A stretch of DNA of 64,000 bases from assembly GCF_020181595.1 (NCBI RefSeq), contig NZ_CP084028.1, forward strand, positions 3,425,601-3,489,600, in the 5' to 3' direction. Below, piece after piece: positions 30,405-39,624 of this stretch (position 1 is the first letter of the stretch; the number at the start of each line of letters is the position of its first letter). The DNA comes from [Mycobacterium] vasticus. Lineage in GTDB: Bacteria > Actinomycetota > Actinomycetes > Mycobacteriales > Mycobacteriaceae. A program made the translations under genes and the position numbers. Under the pieces are notes generated by a model. That model was not told the DNA's origin. It worked only from the letters and a program-made list of their open reading frames with translations, and did no database searches.

Positions 30405-31066
30405 CAGGCCGAAACCTCCTCAGCGGTGGTGTGAGCTGCGTTTCCGGCGATGTAGGCGTTCAGGGCCTCGACGCTGAACACCACGTCGTCGGCACGCAGC
30501 ACATCGTGGGTGTTGAGCTGGTCCGGCGACAGGATGTGCACGCCCGGGAGGTTGCGCACGCTGCGGGCACCGGTCTCGTCGGCCCGGCCGATGACCACCA
30601 GCACCTGCTTGCGGTCGGTGATCGTGCCCAGGAACGCCTTGGCGCTCTTGGTCGACGGGGTCTGTCCGCTCACCAGTTCGGTGACCGCGTGGATGCGGCC
30701 GTTGCGCGCCCGGTCCGACAGCGCACCGCGCAGGGCGGCGGCGATCATCTTCTTCGGGGTGCGCTGGCTGTAGTCGCGCGGCTTCGGGCCGTGCACCACA
30801 CCACCACCGGTGAACTGCGGGGCGCGGGTCGAACCCTGACGGGCGCGGCCGGTTCCCTTCTGGCGGTAGGGCTTACGGCCACCACCGCTGACCTCACCAC
30901 GGGTCTTGGTCGAGTGGGTGCCCTGACGAGCCGCGGCCAGCTGCGCGATGACCACCTGGTGCATCAGCGCGATGTTGGCCGGAGCGTCGAACAGCTCGGC
31001 GGGCAGCTCGACCGAGCCGCTCTTCTTGCCGTCCGGGGCCTTGACGTCAATCTTGATGGCAGCCAT
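30404..31066 (-). CDS. rplD: 50S ribosomal protein L4
   Basis: A 220-residue tunnel-constriction protein. The extended loop is visible ([24 protein letters not shown]). In E. coli L4 controls its own operon by attenuation; no such leader structure could be assigned here. It shares one base each with rplC and rplW. Confidence 0.97.
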   Translation of the reverse strand: MAAIKIDVKAPDGKKSGSVELPAELFDAPANIALMHQVVIAQLAAARQGTHSTKTRGEVSGGGRKPYRQKGTGRARQGSTRAPQFTGGGVVHGPKPRDYSQRTPKKMIAAALRGALSDRARNGRIHAVTELVSGQTPSTKSAKAFLGTITDRKQVLVVIGRADETGARSVRNLPGVHILSPDQLNTHDVLRADDVVFSVEALNAYIAGNAAHTTAEEVSA

Positions 31067-31719
31067 TACTTCTCACCCTTTTTGATCGCGCTGCGGACCA
31101 GAACCAGCCCACCGTTGCGTCCCGGAATGGCGCCCTTGATCAACAGCACACCGTTCTCGGCGTCCACCTTGTGCACCACCAGGTTCTGGGTGGTGACGCG
31201 GTCGTTACCCATCCGGCCCGACATCCGGGTGCCCTTGAAGACACGACCCGGGGTGGAGCAGCCACCGATCGAGCCGGGCCGGCGGTGCACCGCCTGGGCG
31301 CCGTGACCGGCGCCCTGACCGCGGAAGCCGTGCCGCTTCATGGTGCCGGCGAAGCCCTTGCCCTTGGAGGTGCCGGTGACGTCGACGAACGCGCCGTCGG
31401 CGAAGATCTCGGCGGTCAGCTCCTGGCCTACTTCGTAGGCGGCGGCAGCGGCCTCATCGTCGAGACGCAGCTCGGCGAGGTGACGACGGGGATTGACACC
31501 CGCGGCGGCGTACTGACCGGTGACCGGCTTGTTCACCTTGCGGGGGCTGATCTCGCCGTAGGCGAGCTGCACGGCGCTGTAGCCGTCGCGCTCGGGGGTG
31601 CGGATGCGGGTGACCACGTTGGGCCCGGCCTTGACGACCGTGACCGGCACGACCTTGTTGTTCTCGTCGAACACCTGCGTCATGCCCAGTTTGGTACCCA
31701 AAATACCTTTGCGTGCCAT
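31066..31719 (-). CDS. rplC: 50S ribosomal protein L3
   Basis: A 217-residue early-assembly protein reaching to the peptidyl transferase centre. The signature [24 protein letters not shown] is present; changes in this loop cause linezolid resistance, and here the loop looks wild type. Fifteen bases separate it from rpsJ. Confidence 0.97.
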   Translation of the reverse strand: MARKGILGTKLGMTQVFDENNKVVPVTVVKAGPNVVTRIRTPERDGYSAVQLAYGEISPRKVNKPVTGQYAAAGVNPRRHLAELRLDDEAAAAAYEVGQELTAEIFADGAFVDVTGTSKGKGFAGTMKRHGFRGQGAGHGAQAVHRRPGSIGGCSTPGRVFKGTRMSGRMGNDRVTTQNLVVHKVDAENGVLLIKGAIPGRNGGLVLVRSAIKKGEK

Positions 31720-31734
31720 GGTTTTTCGGTGCTC

Positions 31735-32040
31735 CTACTGGATGTTTACGTCGACGCTGGCCGGCAGATCGATGCGCATCAGAGCGTCAACGGTCTTCGG
31801 CGTGGGATCGAGGATGTCGATCAGGCGCTTGTGGGTGCGCATCTCGAAGTGCTCCCGCGAGTCCTTGTACTTGTGCGGAGACCGGATGACGCAGTAAATG
31901 TTCTTCTCGGTCGGCAGCGGCACCGGGCCCACTACGGATGCACCGGTGCGAGTGACGGTCTCGACGATTTTGCGCGCCGAGGCGTCAATAGCCTCATGGT
32001 CGTAGGCCTTGAGCCTGATGCGGATCTTTTGTCCCGCCAC
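31735..32040 (-). CDS. rpsJ: 30S ribosomal protein S10
   Basis: A 101-residue 30S head protein that also acts as NusE in antitermination. It begins [29 protein letters not shown], essentially identical to mycobacterial S10. It is the first gene of the S10 operon. Confidence 0.98.
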   Translation of the reverse strand: MAGQKIRIRLKAYDHEAIDASARKIVETVTRTGASVVGPVPLPTEKNIYCVIRSPHKYKDSREHFEMRTHKRLIDILDPTPKTVDALMRIDLPASVDVNIQ

Positions 32041-32323
32041 GCTTCTGCTACCTCACTCCTGCAAAGGGGCTCTCTCGAACCCGTTGTGCCCCGCGCACTT
32101 CAAGCCGCCGCGGACCCGTCAAGGCCCGTTTCGACATTGCGCTGGACGCTGCCGCCGCTGTTTACCTGTCCTGGTCCACCGGTCCCCGCGGTCGGGCGTG
32201 TCGCCCGTACGCGGCCTCGGTGCACGGTTAAAAGCTCCGCGCTGCGAGAGTGGGACCGGACGCGCCCGGGTGGGCGCTGGTCGTATGCCCGGCCAGGGGC
32301 AACCCCGGCGCAGGCGAACCTGA

Positions 32324-32354
32324 ACAGTATGCCCCAGATCGGGTCAGCGGCCAA
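32324..32354 (-). promoter_or_regulatory. Weak candidate promoter of the S10 operon
   Basis: TACTGT (32324-32329, minus) as -10 and TTGGCC (32349-32354) as -35 are separated by 19 bp. The -10 matches the mycobacterial TANNNT pattern; the spacing is longer than ideal. Confidence 0.25.
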
Positions 32355-32406
32355 ATCCCGGCCCGGGAGGATCGGAGACCGCGGCGCAACCAGGCAGAAA
32401 CATCAT

Positions 32407-32422
32407 CTTACTTTCGAGTAAG
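32407..32422. promoter_or_regulatory. Palindrome CTTACT-TTCG-AGTAAG, candidate operator
   Basis: A perfect 6-bp inverted repeat with a TTCG centre ends inside the AAGGTG Shine-Dalgarno of the DUF4442 gene (ATG at 32431). It could be a TetR-type operator or an RNA hairpin hiding the ribosome-binding site. It differs from the TTACNGTAA sites further right. Confidence 0.45.
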
Positions 32423-32430
32423 GTGACGGG

Positions 32431-32901
32431 ATGACCTCAAGCAGCACCTATCAAGCCTGGAAACGCCTCGCCGGCCTGCCCGGCGGCACCCGGCTGTTCT
32501 CCGCCGCGGCGATGGCCCGGGTGCCCTACTTCGCCTCGGTGTTGCCGCACGTGGTCCGGATGGAGCCCGGACTGGCCGAAGTGTTGGTGCCCAAATGGCC
32601 GTTCGTCTACAACCACCTGCACACCGTGCACGCGATCGCGTCCTGCAATGCCGCCGAGGCGGCGATGGGGATGCTGATGGAGGCCACCGTGCCGACCAGC
32701 CACCGCTGGATCCCCAAGTCGATGAACGTGGCCTACCTGGCCAAGGCGACGACGTCGTTGCGGGCCACCGCGCGACTGGAGGCGCCGGACTTCGCGTCGA
32801 TCAGCGAAGGCACCGATGTGGTGGTGGCGGTCAGCGTCACCGACAAGTCCGGCGCCGAGGTGGTGCACGCCGACATCACCACCTGGGTGACGCCGGCCTG
32901 A
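32431..32901 (+). CDS. DUF4442 hotdog-fold protein (thioesterase-like)
   Basis: A 156-residue protein with the DUF4442 pattern: a helical N-terminus (YQAWKRLAGLPGGTRLFS), the hot-dog helix region NHLHTVHAIASCNAAEAAMGMLMEA, then strands around VAVSVTDKSGAEVVHADITTWV. Members belong to the PaaI-like hotdog superfamily and are inferred acyl-CoA thioesterases; no catalytic residue is certain. The ATG has AAGGTG five bases upstream. It is divergent from the S10 operon and convergent with a carboxylesterase, with a long bidirectional hairpin between. Confidence 0.8.
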   Translation: MTSSSTYQAWKRLAGLPGGTRLFSAAAMARVPYFASVLPHVVRMEPGLAEVLVPKWPFVYNHLHTVHAIASCNAAEAAMGMLMEATVPTSHRWIPKSMNVAYLAKATTSLRATARLEAPDFASISEGTDVVVAVSVTDKSGAEVVHADITTWVTPA

Positions 32902-32914
32902 TCCAGCCCTCCCC

Positions 32915-32946
32915 TGCCGAACGTGAACCCAGGTTCACGCTCGGCA
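32915..32946. terminator. Long bidirectional hairpin between convergent genes
   Basis: The arms TGCCGA-A-CGTGAAC and GTTCACG-C-TCGGCA pair over 13 bp with one A/C mismatch and a CCAG loop. No T-run follows. Its place between the stops at 32901 (plus) and 32953 (minus) suggests a shared terminator of the U-less kind common in mycobacteria. Confidence 0.7.
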
Positions 32947-32952
32947 CGAGGA

Positions 32953-34575
32953 TTAGCGAATACCCGCCCAGAACGAGCACTGATGCTGGGTGGCGAAGTC
33001 GGTGACCATCTTGTTCCCGTCGGTCCGCAGCGCCATCCATCCCCCGGTCCCGATCTCGGGCCAATCGGGCTGGCCCACCCCGACCGGTGCACCGGTGCCG
33101 ACGAATCCGGTCCAGTACTCGATCATCTGGTCGGACAGCCGGCGCTGGTCGGGGTTGAGCGGCGGCGCACCACCGACGTCGAACAGATAGCGCATCTCCA
33201 GCGAATGGGTGGCGCCGATCTTGAACGGCACCTGGTCGTAGATCTCCGGTGCCGGGGCGTGCGGGTCGTCGAACTGGTAGCCGTATACCGGTGCGCCGCC
33301 GGTCAATCCGTCGGTCATCCGGTCGGCCACGCACGCGAAGATCTCGTCGGTCGCCACGGCCGCGTACGCCAGCGAGGTGCTGCCGCCGAATCGGGCAGGC
33401 GGATAGTGCTCGGCGACCGCGGCGCCGTCGGACGGCCCGAAACGGTCGTTGAGCTCGTCGGGATATTCCGCCGCGGTGATCTCACGCCCTTCCCGCAGAT
33501 AGCGCAGCGCCACGAACAGGGTGAACTCTTCGCGGTTGATGCCCACCAACACCGGCACCCTCGCGGCGGTACCGTCGGCGAACACGCGCATCGGATCGGT
33601 TGGCAGCGAAGGGGTTCCGATCACCGGGCCGCTGAGCCGGTCGGTGCCGAACCGGGCGTACCACAGCGGCTTGGCAAACCGGTCGGCCGGCAGCGCCCGC
33701 AGGCACTCGGCGATACCGGCGCCCACCGGATCGGCGCACCCAAGCGATTCGGTGTACTCGCGGCTGATTCGACGGGCCTCGGGCACCTCGACCTGCTCCG
33801 CGCACGGCCCGCTCTGGATGATCGCGGCCCGGAACAGTCCGGCCGAGTCCGGCGCAGCCAGGTGATCGCAGACCGACATGCCGCCGGCGGATTCACCGGC
33901 GATGGTGACCTTGGCGGGGTCGCCACCGAACTCCCCGATGTTGTCGCGCACCCAGCGCAACGCCGCCTGTTGATCGGCCAGACCGTAGTTGCCGACCTCA
34001 CCGAGTGCGGGGTCGGCCAGAAAACCCAAGGCGCCCAGCCGGTAATTGATCGTGACCACGACGACGCGACCGCGGTCCACCAGGCGTTGCGCGCCATAGA
34101 TGTCGCCGGCCCCGCGCATGAAACTGCCCCCGTGGATCCACACCATGACCGGCAGCGGTTGCGCCGATGATCCGGTCGGCGTCCAGACGTTGAGCGTCAG
34201 GCAGTCCTCGCTGATCGGGTCCACCTCGGCGGTGTCCGGCTGGATGCACCACGGTCCGGGCTTGGCCGCGTCACGCACTCCCGGCCAAGCCGGCACGGGC
34301 GTCGGCGGCTGCCAGCGCAGCGGCCCCACCGGCGGCGCCGCGTACGGAATCCCCTGGAATAGCCGGTGGTCCGGGCCGACGGTGCCGCGCAGCAACCCGG
34401 TGCCGGTCCGCACCACGTCCGCATTGAGCGCGACCGCACGTGGCGAGATACCCGGGTGCGACTCGGCCCCGTCGGAGCGGGCGCACCCGGCGGCGGCCAG
34501 CACCAGGACCAGCGCCATGGCCGGCACGAGAGCCCCGGGCCGCAGCCACGCGCGGCGCCACAATCCGATCAACAT
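32953..34575 (-). CDS. Type B carboxylesterase, predicted lipoprotein
   Basis: A 540-residue alpha/beta hydrolase of the carboxylesterase/para-nitrobenzyl esterase family. The N-terminal signal is followed by a lipobox (LAAAGC), so it is probably lipid-anchored outside the membrane. The nucleophile Ser lies in GESAGG, the oxyanion HGG in WIHGGSFMRG, and EDCLTLNVWTP is the type B signature. The C-terminal catalytic His is probably in ATHSLEMRYLF. The start was set at ATG 34575 because the signal peptide begins there. It diverges from the P450 at 34682. The substrate is probably a lipid or xenobiotic ester. Confidence 0.88.
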   Translation of the reverse strand: MLIGLWRRAWLRPGALVPAMALVLVLAAAGCARSDGAESHPGISPRAVALNADVVRTGTGLLRGTVGPDHRLFQGIPYAAPPVGPLRWQPPTPVPAWPGVRDAAKPGPWCIQPDTAEVDPISEDCLTLNVWTPTGSSAQPLPVMVWIHGGSFMRGAGDIYGAQRLVDRGRVVVVTINYRLGALGFLADPALGEVGNYGLADQQAALRWVRDNIGEFGGDPAKVTIAGESAGGMSVCDHLAAPDSAGLFRAAIIQSGPCAEQVEVPEARRISREYTESLGCADPVGAGIAECLRALPADRFAKPLWYARFGTDRLSGPVIGTPSLPTDPMRVFADGTAARVPVLVGINREEFTLFVALRYLREGREITAAEYPDELNDRFGPSDGAAVAEHYPPARFGGSTSLAYAAVATDEIFACVADRMTDGLTGGAPVYGYQFDDPHAPAPEIYDQVPFKIGATHSLEMRYLFDVGGAPPLNPDQRRLSDQMIEYWTGFVGTGAPVGVGQPDWPEIGTGGWMALRTDGNKMVTDFATQHQCSFWAGIR

Positions 34576-34643
34576 GACCGATGAGCTTAATCGGGCCGAA
34601 AACCGACAATCCGCTGCCGCAACCCCGACACTGGAACCCAAGC

Positions 34644-34655
34644 TGACACGTGTCA
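34644..34655. promoter_or_regulatory. 12-bp palindrome TGACACGTGTCA, candidate operator
   Basis: A perfect palindrome in the 106-bp gap between the divergent esterase (start 34575) and P450 (start 34682). It is 15 bases before the P450 Shine-Dalgarno (AAGGAG at 34670-34675), a good place for a repressor controlling one or both genes. Confidence 0.5.
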
Positions 34656-34681
34656 AAAATCCGCCGGACAAGGAGTCGACA

Positions 34682-35935
34682 TTGAGTGCACCGATCATTG
34701 ATGAGGCCGCCCGGGTGTTCGCCGATCCGACCGCGTACACCGACGAACCGCGGCTACACGCGGCCCTGACCCATCTGCGGGCCCATGCTCCGGTGTCGTT
34801 GGTGGATCGCCGGCCGTACCGCCCGTTCTGGGCCATCACCCGGCACGCCGACATCATGGCGATCGAGCACGACAACGTCCTGTGGATCAACGAACCGCGG
34901 CCGGTGCTGGCCGCCGCCGAAGCCGACGATCTGCAGCGCTCGCTGCTCGACTCCGGGATGGGGCTGCGAACCCTGATCCACATGGACGACCCGCATCACC
35001 ACAAGATGCGCACCATCGTCTCGGATTGGTTCCGTCCCAAGGCAATGCGGGCGATGAAGACCCGAGTCGACGAGCTCGCCGCACGCTATGTCGAGAAGAT
35101 GGTGCAGCTCGGACCGGAGTGCGACTTCGCCCAGGAGATCGCGGTCAACTACCCGTTGTACGTGATCATGTCGCTGCTGGGCCTGCCGGAATCCGATTTC
35201 CCCCGGATGCTCAAGCTCACCCAGGAGTTGTTCGGCGGCGACGACGAGGAGTACCGGCGCGGCTTCACTCCCGAGGAGCAACTGCCGGTGCTGCTGGACT
35301 TCTTCGCCTATTTCGCGGAGTTGACCGCCGCGCGGCGTGCGCAGCCGACCGAGGATCTGGCCTCCACCATCGCCAACGCGACCATCGACGGGGCGCCACT
35401 ATCGGACATCGACACCGCCTCCTACTACGTCATCATCGCCACCGCCGGCCACGACACCACCAGCGCGGCGATCAGCGGCGGCATGCGGGCACTCATCGAA
35501 CACCCCGACCAGCGCGAGCGGTTGCGCGCGGATCTGAACCTGATGCCGACCGCGGTCGAGGAGATCATCCGGTGGGTGACCCCGGTCAAGGAATTCATGC
35601 GGACGGCCACCGCCGACACCGAGGTGCGCGGGGTGCCGATCGCCAAGGGGGAATCGGTTTACCTGTCCTATGTCTCGGCCAATCACGACGAGGAGGTGTT
35701 CGACGACCCGTTCACCTTCGACGTCGGGCGCGACCCGAACAAGCATCTGTCGTTCGGCCACGGGGTGCATTTCTGTGTGGCCTCCGCCCTGGCCCGGATG
35801 GAGATCAACAGCTTCTTCACCGCGCTGGTGCCACGATTGGAAGCCATCGAACTGGCCGGTGAGCCCCAGCTGGTCGCCACCACGTTCGTCGGCGGTACCA
35901 AGCACTTACCCGTCCGCTACCGGCTGAGCTCCTGA
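34682..35935 (+). CDS. Cytochrome P450
   Basis: A 417-residue soluble P450. The oxygen-binding I-helix motif is AGHDTTS, the K-helix E-x-x-R is in EEIIRW, and the heme-thiolate loop is FGHGVHFCVASALAR. In the latter the usual Gly two residues after Cys is Ala. I chose TTG at 34682 because AAGGAG lies six bases upstream; a longer frame would start inside the divergent esterase start. The substrate is unknown. It ends 19 bases inside the convergent mftG end. Being next to mycofactocin genes may be chance. Confidence 0.88.
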   Translation: MSAPIIDEAARVFADPTAYTDEPRLHAALTHLRAHAPVSLVDRRPYRPFWAITRHADIMAIEHDNVLWINEPRPVLAAAEADDLQRSLLDSGMGLRTLIHMDDPHHHKMRTIVSDWFRPKAMRAMKTRVDELAARYVEKMVQLGPECDFAQEIAVNYPLYVIMSLLGLPESDFPRMLKLTQELFGGDDEEYRRGFTPEEQLPVLLDFFAYFAELTAARRAQPTEDLASTIANATIDGAPLSDIDTASYYVIIATAGHDTTSAAISGGMRALIEHPDQRERLRADLNLMPTAVEEIIRWVTPVKEFMRTATADTEVRGVPIAKGESVYLSYVSANHDEEVFDDPFTFDVGRDPNKHLSFGHGVHFCVASALARMEINSFFTALVPRLEAIELAGEPQLVATTFVGGTKHLPVRYRLSS

Positions 35936-37359
35936 TCACGCAGCAGCGACGCAGCCCGATGGGCCAGCATCGCGATCGTCGCGTGCGGCCCGCGGCTCGG
36001 GACCCGTGGTAGCGCCGATCCGTCGATCACCCACAGTCCCTCGATACCGCGCACCCGGCAGCGGGAGTCGAGCACGGCGGTCTCATCGTTGTCGGCACCC
36101 ATCGGCGCGGTGCCGCACAGGTGCTGGGAGGTCGACCAATGCGGCTCCTCCCCCGGGTCTTTCACGCCCAGAAGGTCCTGCACCAGCATCACTCCGCGAC
36201 GCAGAGCCGCCAGGTCGTCGGGCTCACTGTCGTAGCGGTGTTCGATCCTCGGCGGCACCCCTGGATCCGCGGAGAGCAGGGTCAACCGGCCACGCGCCCG
36301 CGGCGCCATCAGCGCCGCCCCGATCCGCGGTGGGTCCGCCGGCCCCCCACCACCGGTCATCATGGTGAATCCGGTTGTGTAGGGGCGGATTTCGGCTCCC
36401 TCATGATGTAGCACCGCCTCAAGCGGGGTACGGTTCGGCGTCCCGGGCCAGCCGGCTGTCACCAGCCATTCCGGGTGGTCGGCGAAGTGCGCCCCGACCG
36501 GCAGCGCCGCCGCCACCTCGACACCTGCCCGACGCAGCATCGCCGCCTCGCCGACCCCGGACAGCATCAGCAGGTGCGCAGATTCAATCGCCCCCGCGCA
36601 CAGGATGATTCGATCCGCGGTCAACCGCTTCGGGCCATCGGGGCCGACCACGTGCACCGCCACAGCCCGACCGAGCTCGATCTCCACCCGCACCGCGCGG
36701 GTCTGCGTCCGCACCGTCAGGTTCGCCCGATCCAGTGCGGGCAACAGGTAGGTGGCACCAGGACCACTGCGCACCCCGGCGGCCGTGACGTTCAGCGGCA
36801 CCGCACCCACCCCGGGCGGCGCCGCCGAGTCGTTCAGGTCGGCGATCCGGTCGAAGCCGGCCCGAACTGCCGCGTTCACGAATTGTTCAGTGCCAAAACA
36901 CATCTGATGAACCCGACGCACGGGTATCGGACCCGAGTCGCCGTGCTGGAGACCGCCGAAGTCCAGGTCGGTCTCGATGGCCCGGAAGGATTCCAGCACC
37001 TCGGGCCACGACCAGCCCGGCAACCCAGCGGCGAAATCGGCCGGTCGGGCGCGGCAGAAGTAGCCCCCGTTCACCGCACCGGAGCCGCCGAGGGTGGCGC
37101 CGCGCACCAGCGTCGCCCGCTGCCCCGATCGACCCGTCAGTTCGGACTCGTAGCGCCTCACCAGTGGGCTGCCGGCGCCGATGGGCAAGGCCAGGGCGTT
37201 GGCCGACTGCGCTGCCAGCCGCGGGTCCGACAGGCCCACCCCCGCTTCCAGCAATGTCACCGTGCGCGACAGGTCAGATGAAAGTTGTTCGGCAACAATG
37301 GAGCCCGCACTTCCGGCGCCCACCACCAGCGCATCGCTGTGCACTTCTCGGCCAGCCAA
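35917..37359 (-). CDS. mftG: Mycofactocin-associated GMC oxidoreductase MftG
   Basis: A 480-residue FAD-dependent GMC-family dehydrogenase. The N-terminal motif is VVGAGSAGSIVAEQLS, the GMC signature is ATLGGSGAVNGGYF, and the C-terminal HLCGTAPMG contains the active-site His region. MftG is reported to transfer electrons from reduced mycofactocin (mycofactocinol) toward the respiratory chain. It is the last gene of the mft operon, six bases after mftF. The GTG-like start near 37359 gives the FAD motif at residue 12, as expected. Confidence 0.92.
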   Translation of the reverse strand: MAGREVHSDALVVGAGSAGSIVAEQLSSDLSRTVTLLEAGVGLSDPRLAAQSANALALPIGAGSPLVRRYESELTGRSGQRATLVRGATLGGSGAVNGGYFCRARPADFAAGLPGWSWPEVLESFRAIETDLDFGGLQHGDSGPIPVRRVHQMCFGTEQFVNAAVRAGFDRIADLNDSAAPPGVGAVPLNVTAAGVRSGPGATYLLPALDRANLTVRTQTRAVRVEIELGRAVAVHVVGPDGPKRLTADRIILCAGAIESAHLLMLSGVGEAAMLRRAGVEVAAALPVGAHFADHPEWLVTAGWPGTPNRTPLEAVLHHEGAEIRPYTTGFTMMTGGGGPADPPRIGAALMAPRARGRLTLLSADPGVPPRIEHRYDSEPDDLAALRRGVMLVQDLLGVKDPGEEPHWSTSQHLCGTAPMGADNDETAVLDSRCRVRGIEGLWVIDGSALPRVPSRGPHATIAMLAHRAASLLRDQELSR

Positions 37360-37365
37360 GGCTGC

Positions 37366-38781
37366 CTAGCTGCGGATCTGCGGCTTGAGTGCGGTCAGGT
37401 TGCCTTCCCGCAGCACGCCACCCCACAGGCCGGCCCCGTAGGCCAGGTCGTCGACCCGCTTGAGCAACAGGTAGGCCGGCAGGCCCAGCGGTCGTACCTC
37501 GTCGCCGTCCAGGCGTGCGTGCCGTAGCCAGTCCACCACCCCGTCGCAGACCGCGGCCAACAGCACCACCCGGCGGCAGCGCGGCGACAGGCACGCGGCC
37601 AGCAGCGCTATCGGCCAGTAGTGCCGGCACAACGCGGAGGCGATCTGCAGGCCGGCCGCCGCCAGGCCGCGCAGCGTCACGGTCAGCACATCGCCGGGCG
37701 CGGTTCCCGGGCCGCGTATGGTCCGCGCGACCCGGTGGCCGGTCAGCGCCGCGATCGCCGCGGAACAGAGGTAGCCCAGCGCCGAGCCCAGGGCCATCAG
37801 CGCCCAGCCCGCCAGGGCCCAGCCCGAGATCACCATCGGCGCGGTCTTGTCCGGGTGCCTAGCCGCCAGCGGCGCCGCCGAACCGCCGTAAAACGCTTTG
37901 CGCACAACCCAATCGCGGGGACTCACCCGGTGATCATGGGCGACCAGAGCGATCGGCTCGTAGCGCAGTCTGCTGCCGGCGTCCACCAACCGCCAGCACA
38001 GATCGACGTCCTCCCCGGAGCGCAGATCCTCGTCGAAGCCGCCGTGCTCGCTCAGCACCGCGCGCCGGCAGATGATCGCCGCACTCGGCACGTAGGCGAC
38101 CTTGCCGTACGGCACCACGGGCGCCTCACATGTCCCGAGGTCCAGCGAGGAGCGAATGGCCTCGTATCGTGCCACCAGGTGGTCACTGTCGCTCATCCCG
38201 ACGATCCGCGGTGCCACCAGTGCCACGGTGGGGTCGCAGAAATGCCCCAGCAACGCCTCCAACCACCCCCGCCGCGGCAGCACGTCGGAATCCAGGAATG
38301 CCACGAAGTCGGTCCCGCAGGCCGCCAGCCCGGTGTTACGCGCGGCGGCCGGCCCACGGCTCGAAGAATGGCGCAGCACCTGCACGTTGCAGCAGTGCGC
38401 CGAAGTCAGCTCGTCGGCCCGGACCGGGACCTGCGAGCCGTCGTCCACCACGATCACCCGCAGGCCCCGCAATGCGGCGAGCAGCCGCTTGAGGCCGGTG
38501 ATGTTGTCCCGCACCGGAATAACCACGGTGACGTCAAGGTGCGACGGCCCGCCGGCCGGGCGGGGGTGCGCCACGGTGGCATCCAACAGGGTGCGGGCCA
38601 GCTGCGCACTGACCGCGTCGCGTACCTCCAGGCGGCCATCGGACAGCATCGACTGGGCCGCCGGAGCCAGTCGCAACAGCCGGGTGGGTGAACCACCCAG
38701 CAGCGCCGACCCGCGCCCCAGAACCCGCACCCGCCGGTCCACCTGCACGGCGAATCCGTCGGGCAGTCGCGTCGTCGTCAC
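37366..38781 (-). CDS. mftF: Mycofactocin glycosyltransferase MftF
   Basis: A 471-residue GT2-family enzyme that adds beta-1,4-glucose units to mycofactocin. The GT-A core is visible: [59 protein letters not shown] (D-x-D type metal site) and [19 protein letters not shown]-terminal membrane helices lie near residues 320-350 and 375-410. It overlaps mftE by four bases. Confidence 0.95.
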   Translation of the reverse strand: MTTTRLPDGFAVQVDRRVRVLGRGSALLGGSPTRLLRLAPAAQSMLSDGRLEVRDAVSAQLARTLLDATVAHPRPAGGPSHLDVTVVIPVRDNITGLKRLLAALRGLRVIVVDDGSQVPVRADELTSAHCCNVQVLRHSSSRGPAAARNTGLAACGTDFVAFLDSDVLPRRGWLEALLGHFCDPTVALVAPRIVGMSDSDHLVARYEAIRSSLDLGTCEAPVVPYGKVAYVPSAAIICRRAVLSEHGGFDEDLRSGEDVDLCWRLVDAGSRLRYEPIALVAHDHRVSPRDWVVRKAFYGGSAAPLAARHPDKTAPMVISGWALAGWALMALGSALGYLCSAAIAALTGHRVARTIRGPGTAPGDVLTVTLRGLAAAGLQIASALCRHYWPIALLAACLSPRCRRVVLLAAVCDGVVDWLRHARLDGDEVRPLGLPAYLLLKRVDDLAYGAGLWGGVLREGNLTALKPQIRS

Positions 38782-39482
38782 AGCATGCCGTTCGGCCCGG
38801 GAGCCCAGGCGTCTAGTGCCAGGACGGCGGTGTCGGACAAATCGGCGAACAGTCGCCGCCCGTCGGCGACGCTGGCGGTGGTCGGATCGCCCAGCACTCC
38901 GACCGCACTGACCGCCGCGACACCGCCACTCCGCATCGCCGGCAACAGTTCCGCCAGGGGCGCGCCGTTACCCGCCACCGCCTGGCCCGCTCTCACCTGA
39001 TCGGGCGAAAGGTGCAGCAGCAGTGATGTTTCGGTGTGCCCGGCATGCGCGTCAGCGCCGGGGACCACACACGGCAGCCAGGCGACGTCGCGTCCTTCGA
39101 ACCGCAGCCGCCCTACCGCCTCGACCAGTGCCGCGACGTTGCCGCCGTGGCCGTTGACGAAGGCCACCCGCTGCGCCCAGTCGCAGGCCGAGCGGCCGTA
39201 CTCCAGCAGAAGCAGGGTCAGCGCCTCGGTGCCGATCGAGATGGTTCCGGCGAAGCTCTGATGCTCGCCGCTGGCGCCGTAGGCCACCGCCGGGGCCACC
39301 GACCAGCCCGAGCCCAGTCGCTCGGCTGCGGCCCTCGCGACCGCCTGCGCGATGCGGGTATCGGTGTCCAGCGGCAGGTGCGGCCCATGCTGTTCGGTCG
39401 ATCCGACGGGCACCAGCAGGGTCACCGACTGGCTCTGGAGCTGGCTCGATGTTGAACCGCCCAGCTCGCCGCGAACCGCCAT
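38778..39482 (-). CDS. mftE: Mycofactocin precursor peptidase MftE
   Basis: A 234-residue creatininase-family metallopeptidase that releases the modified Val-Tyr dipeptide from MftA. Metal-ligand motifs are [23 protein letters not shown] and [11 protein letters not shown] at 39482 gives the expected start ([15 protein letters not shown]), close to the M. tuberculosis protein. No Shine-Dalgarno is seen, but a TACCAT -10 lies six bases before the ATG, so it may also be made from a leaderless transcript. The longer frame upstream has no family similarity. Confidence 0.95.
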   Translation of the reverse strand: MAVRGELGGSTSSQLQSQSVTLLVPVGSTEQHGPHLPLDTDTRIAQAVARAAAERLGSGWSVAPAVAYGASGEHQSFAGTISIGTEALTLLLLEYGRSACDWAQRVAFVNGHGGNVAALVEAVGRLRFEGRDVAWLPCVVPGADAHAGHTETSLLLHLSPDQVRAGQAVAGNGAPLAELLPAMRSGGVAAVSAVGVLGDPTTASVADGRRLFADLSDTAVLALDAWAPGPNGML

Positions 39483-39488
39483 CGGAGA

Positions 39489-39494
39489 ATGGTA
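39489..39494 (-). promoter_or_regulatory. Candidate -10 for a leaderless mftE transcript
   Basis: TACCAT on the minus strand is separated from the mftE ATG by six bases, the arrangement typical of mycobacterial leaderless mRNAs (TANNNT, then transcription start at the A of ATG). It lies in the 142-bp mftD-mftE gap, which also holds an ATTCCG-N5-CGGAAT inverted repeat near 39529-39545. Confidence 0.45.
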
Positions 39495-39624
39495 AGCGAA
39501 TTCACCTGTCGTACACCAGCTATTGGCCATTCCGACTGGCGGAATTTTTCTCCAGGGCCCGCTGGCTTTAACGTCCGTCCCGCGCGCCACGGGCGTATCA
39601 GGATCGGGGCTTATGTCAGGTGGG

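Larger units (their letters stand above)
32041..32430. other. 390-bp intergenic region: S10 operon promoter and leader
   Basis: No coding frame here looks real. It must contain the minus-strand S10 promoter and the plus-strand promoter of the DUF4442 gene. A TACTGT hexamer at 32324-32329 (minus) fits TANNNT, with TTGGCC at 32349-32354 as a weak -35 (19-bp spacing). A run TTTTAA at about 32229-32234 (minus) is the only AT-rich spot nearby. The leader would be near 280 bases. A 16-bp palindrome lies at its right end. Confidence 0.5.

Noticed and set aside
32407..32422. Membership of the CTTACTTTCGAGTAAG palindrome in the TTACNGTAA set
   Set aside because: Its centre is four bases longer and it lacks the 12-bp partner unit.
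34574..34681. Upstream ATG start for the P450 at 34574
   Set aside because: It overlaps the divergent esterase start and includes the palindrome; TTG at 34682 has an ideal AAGGAG.
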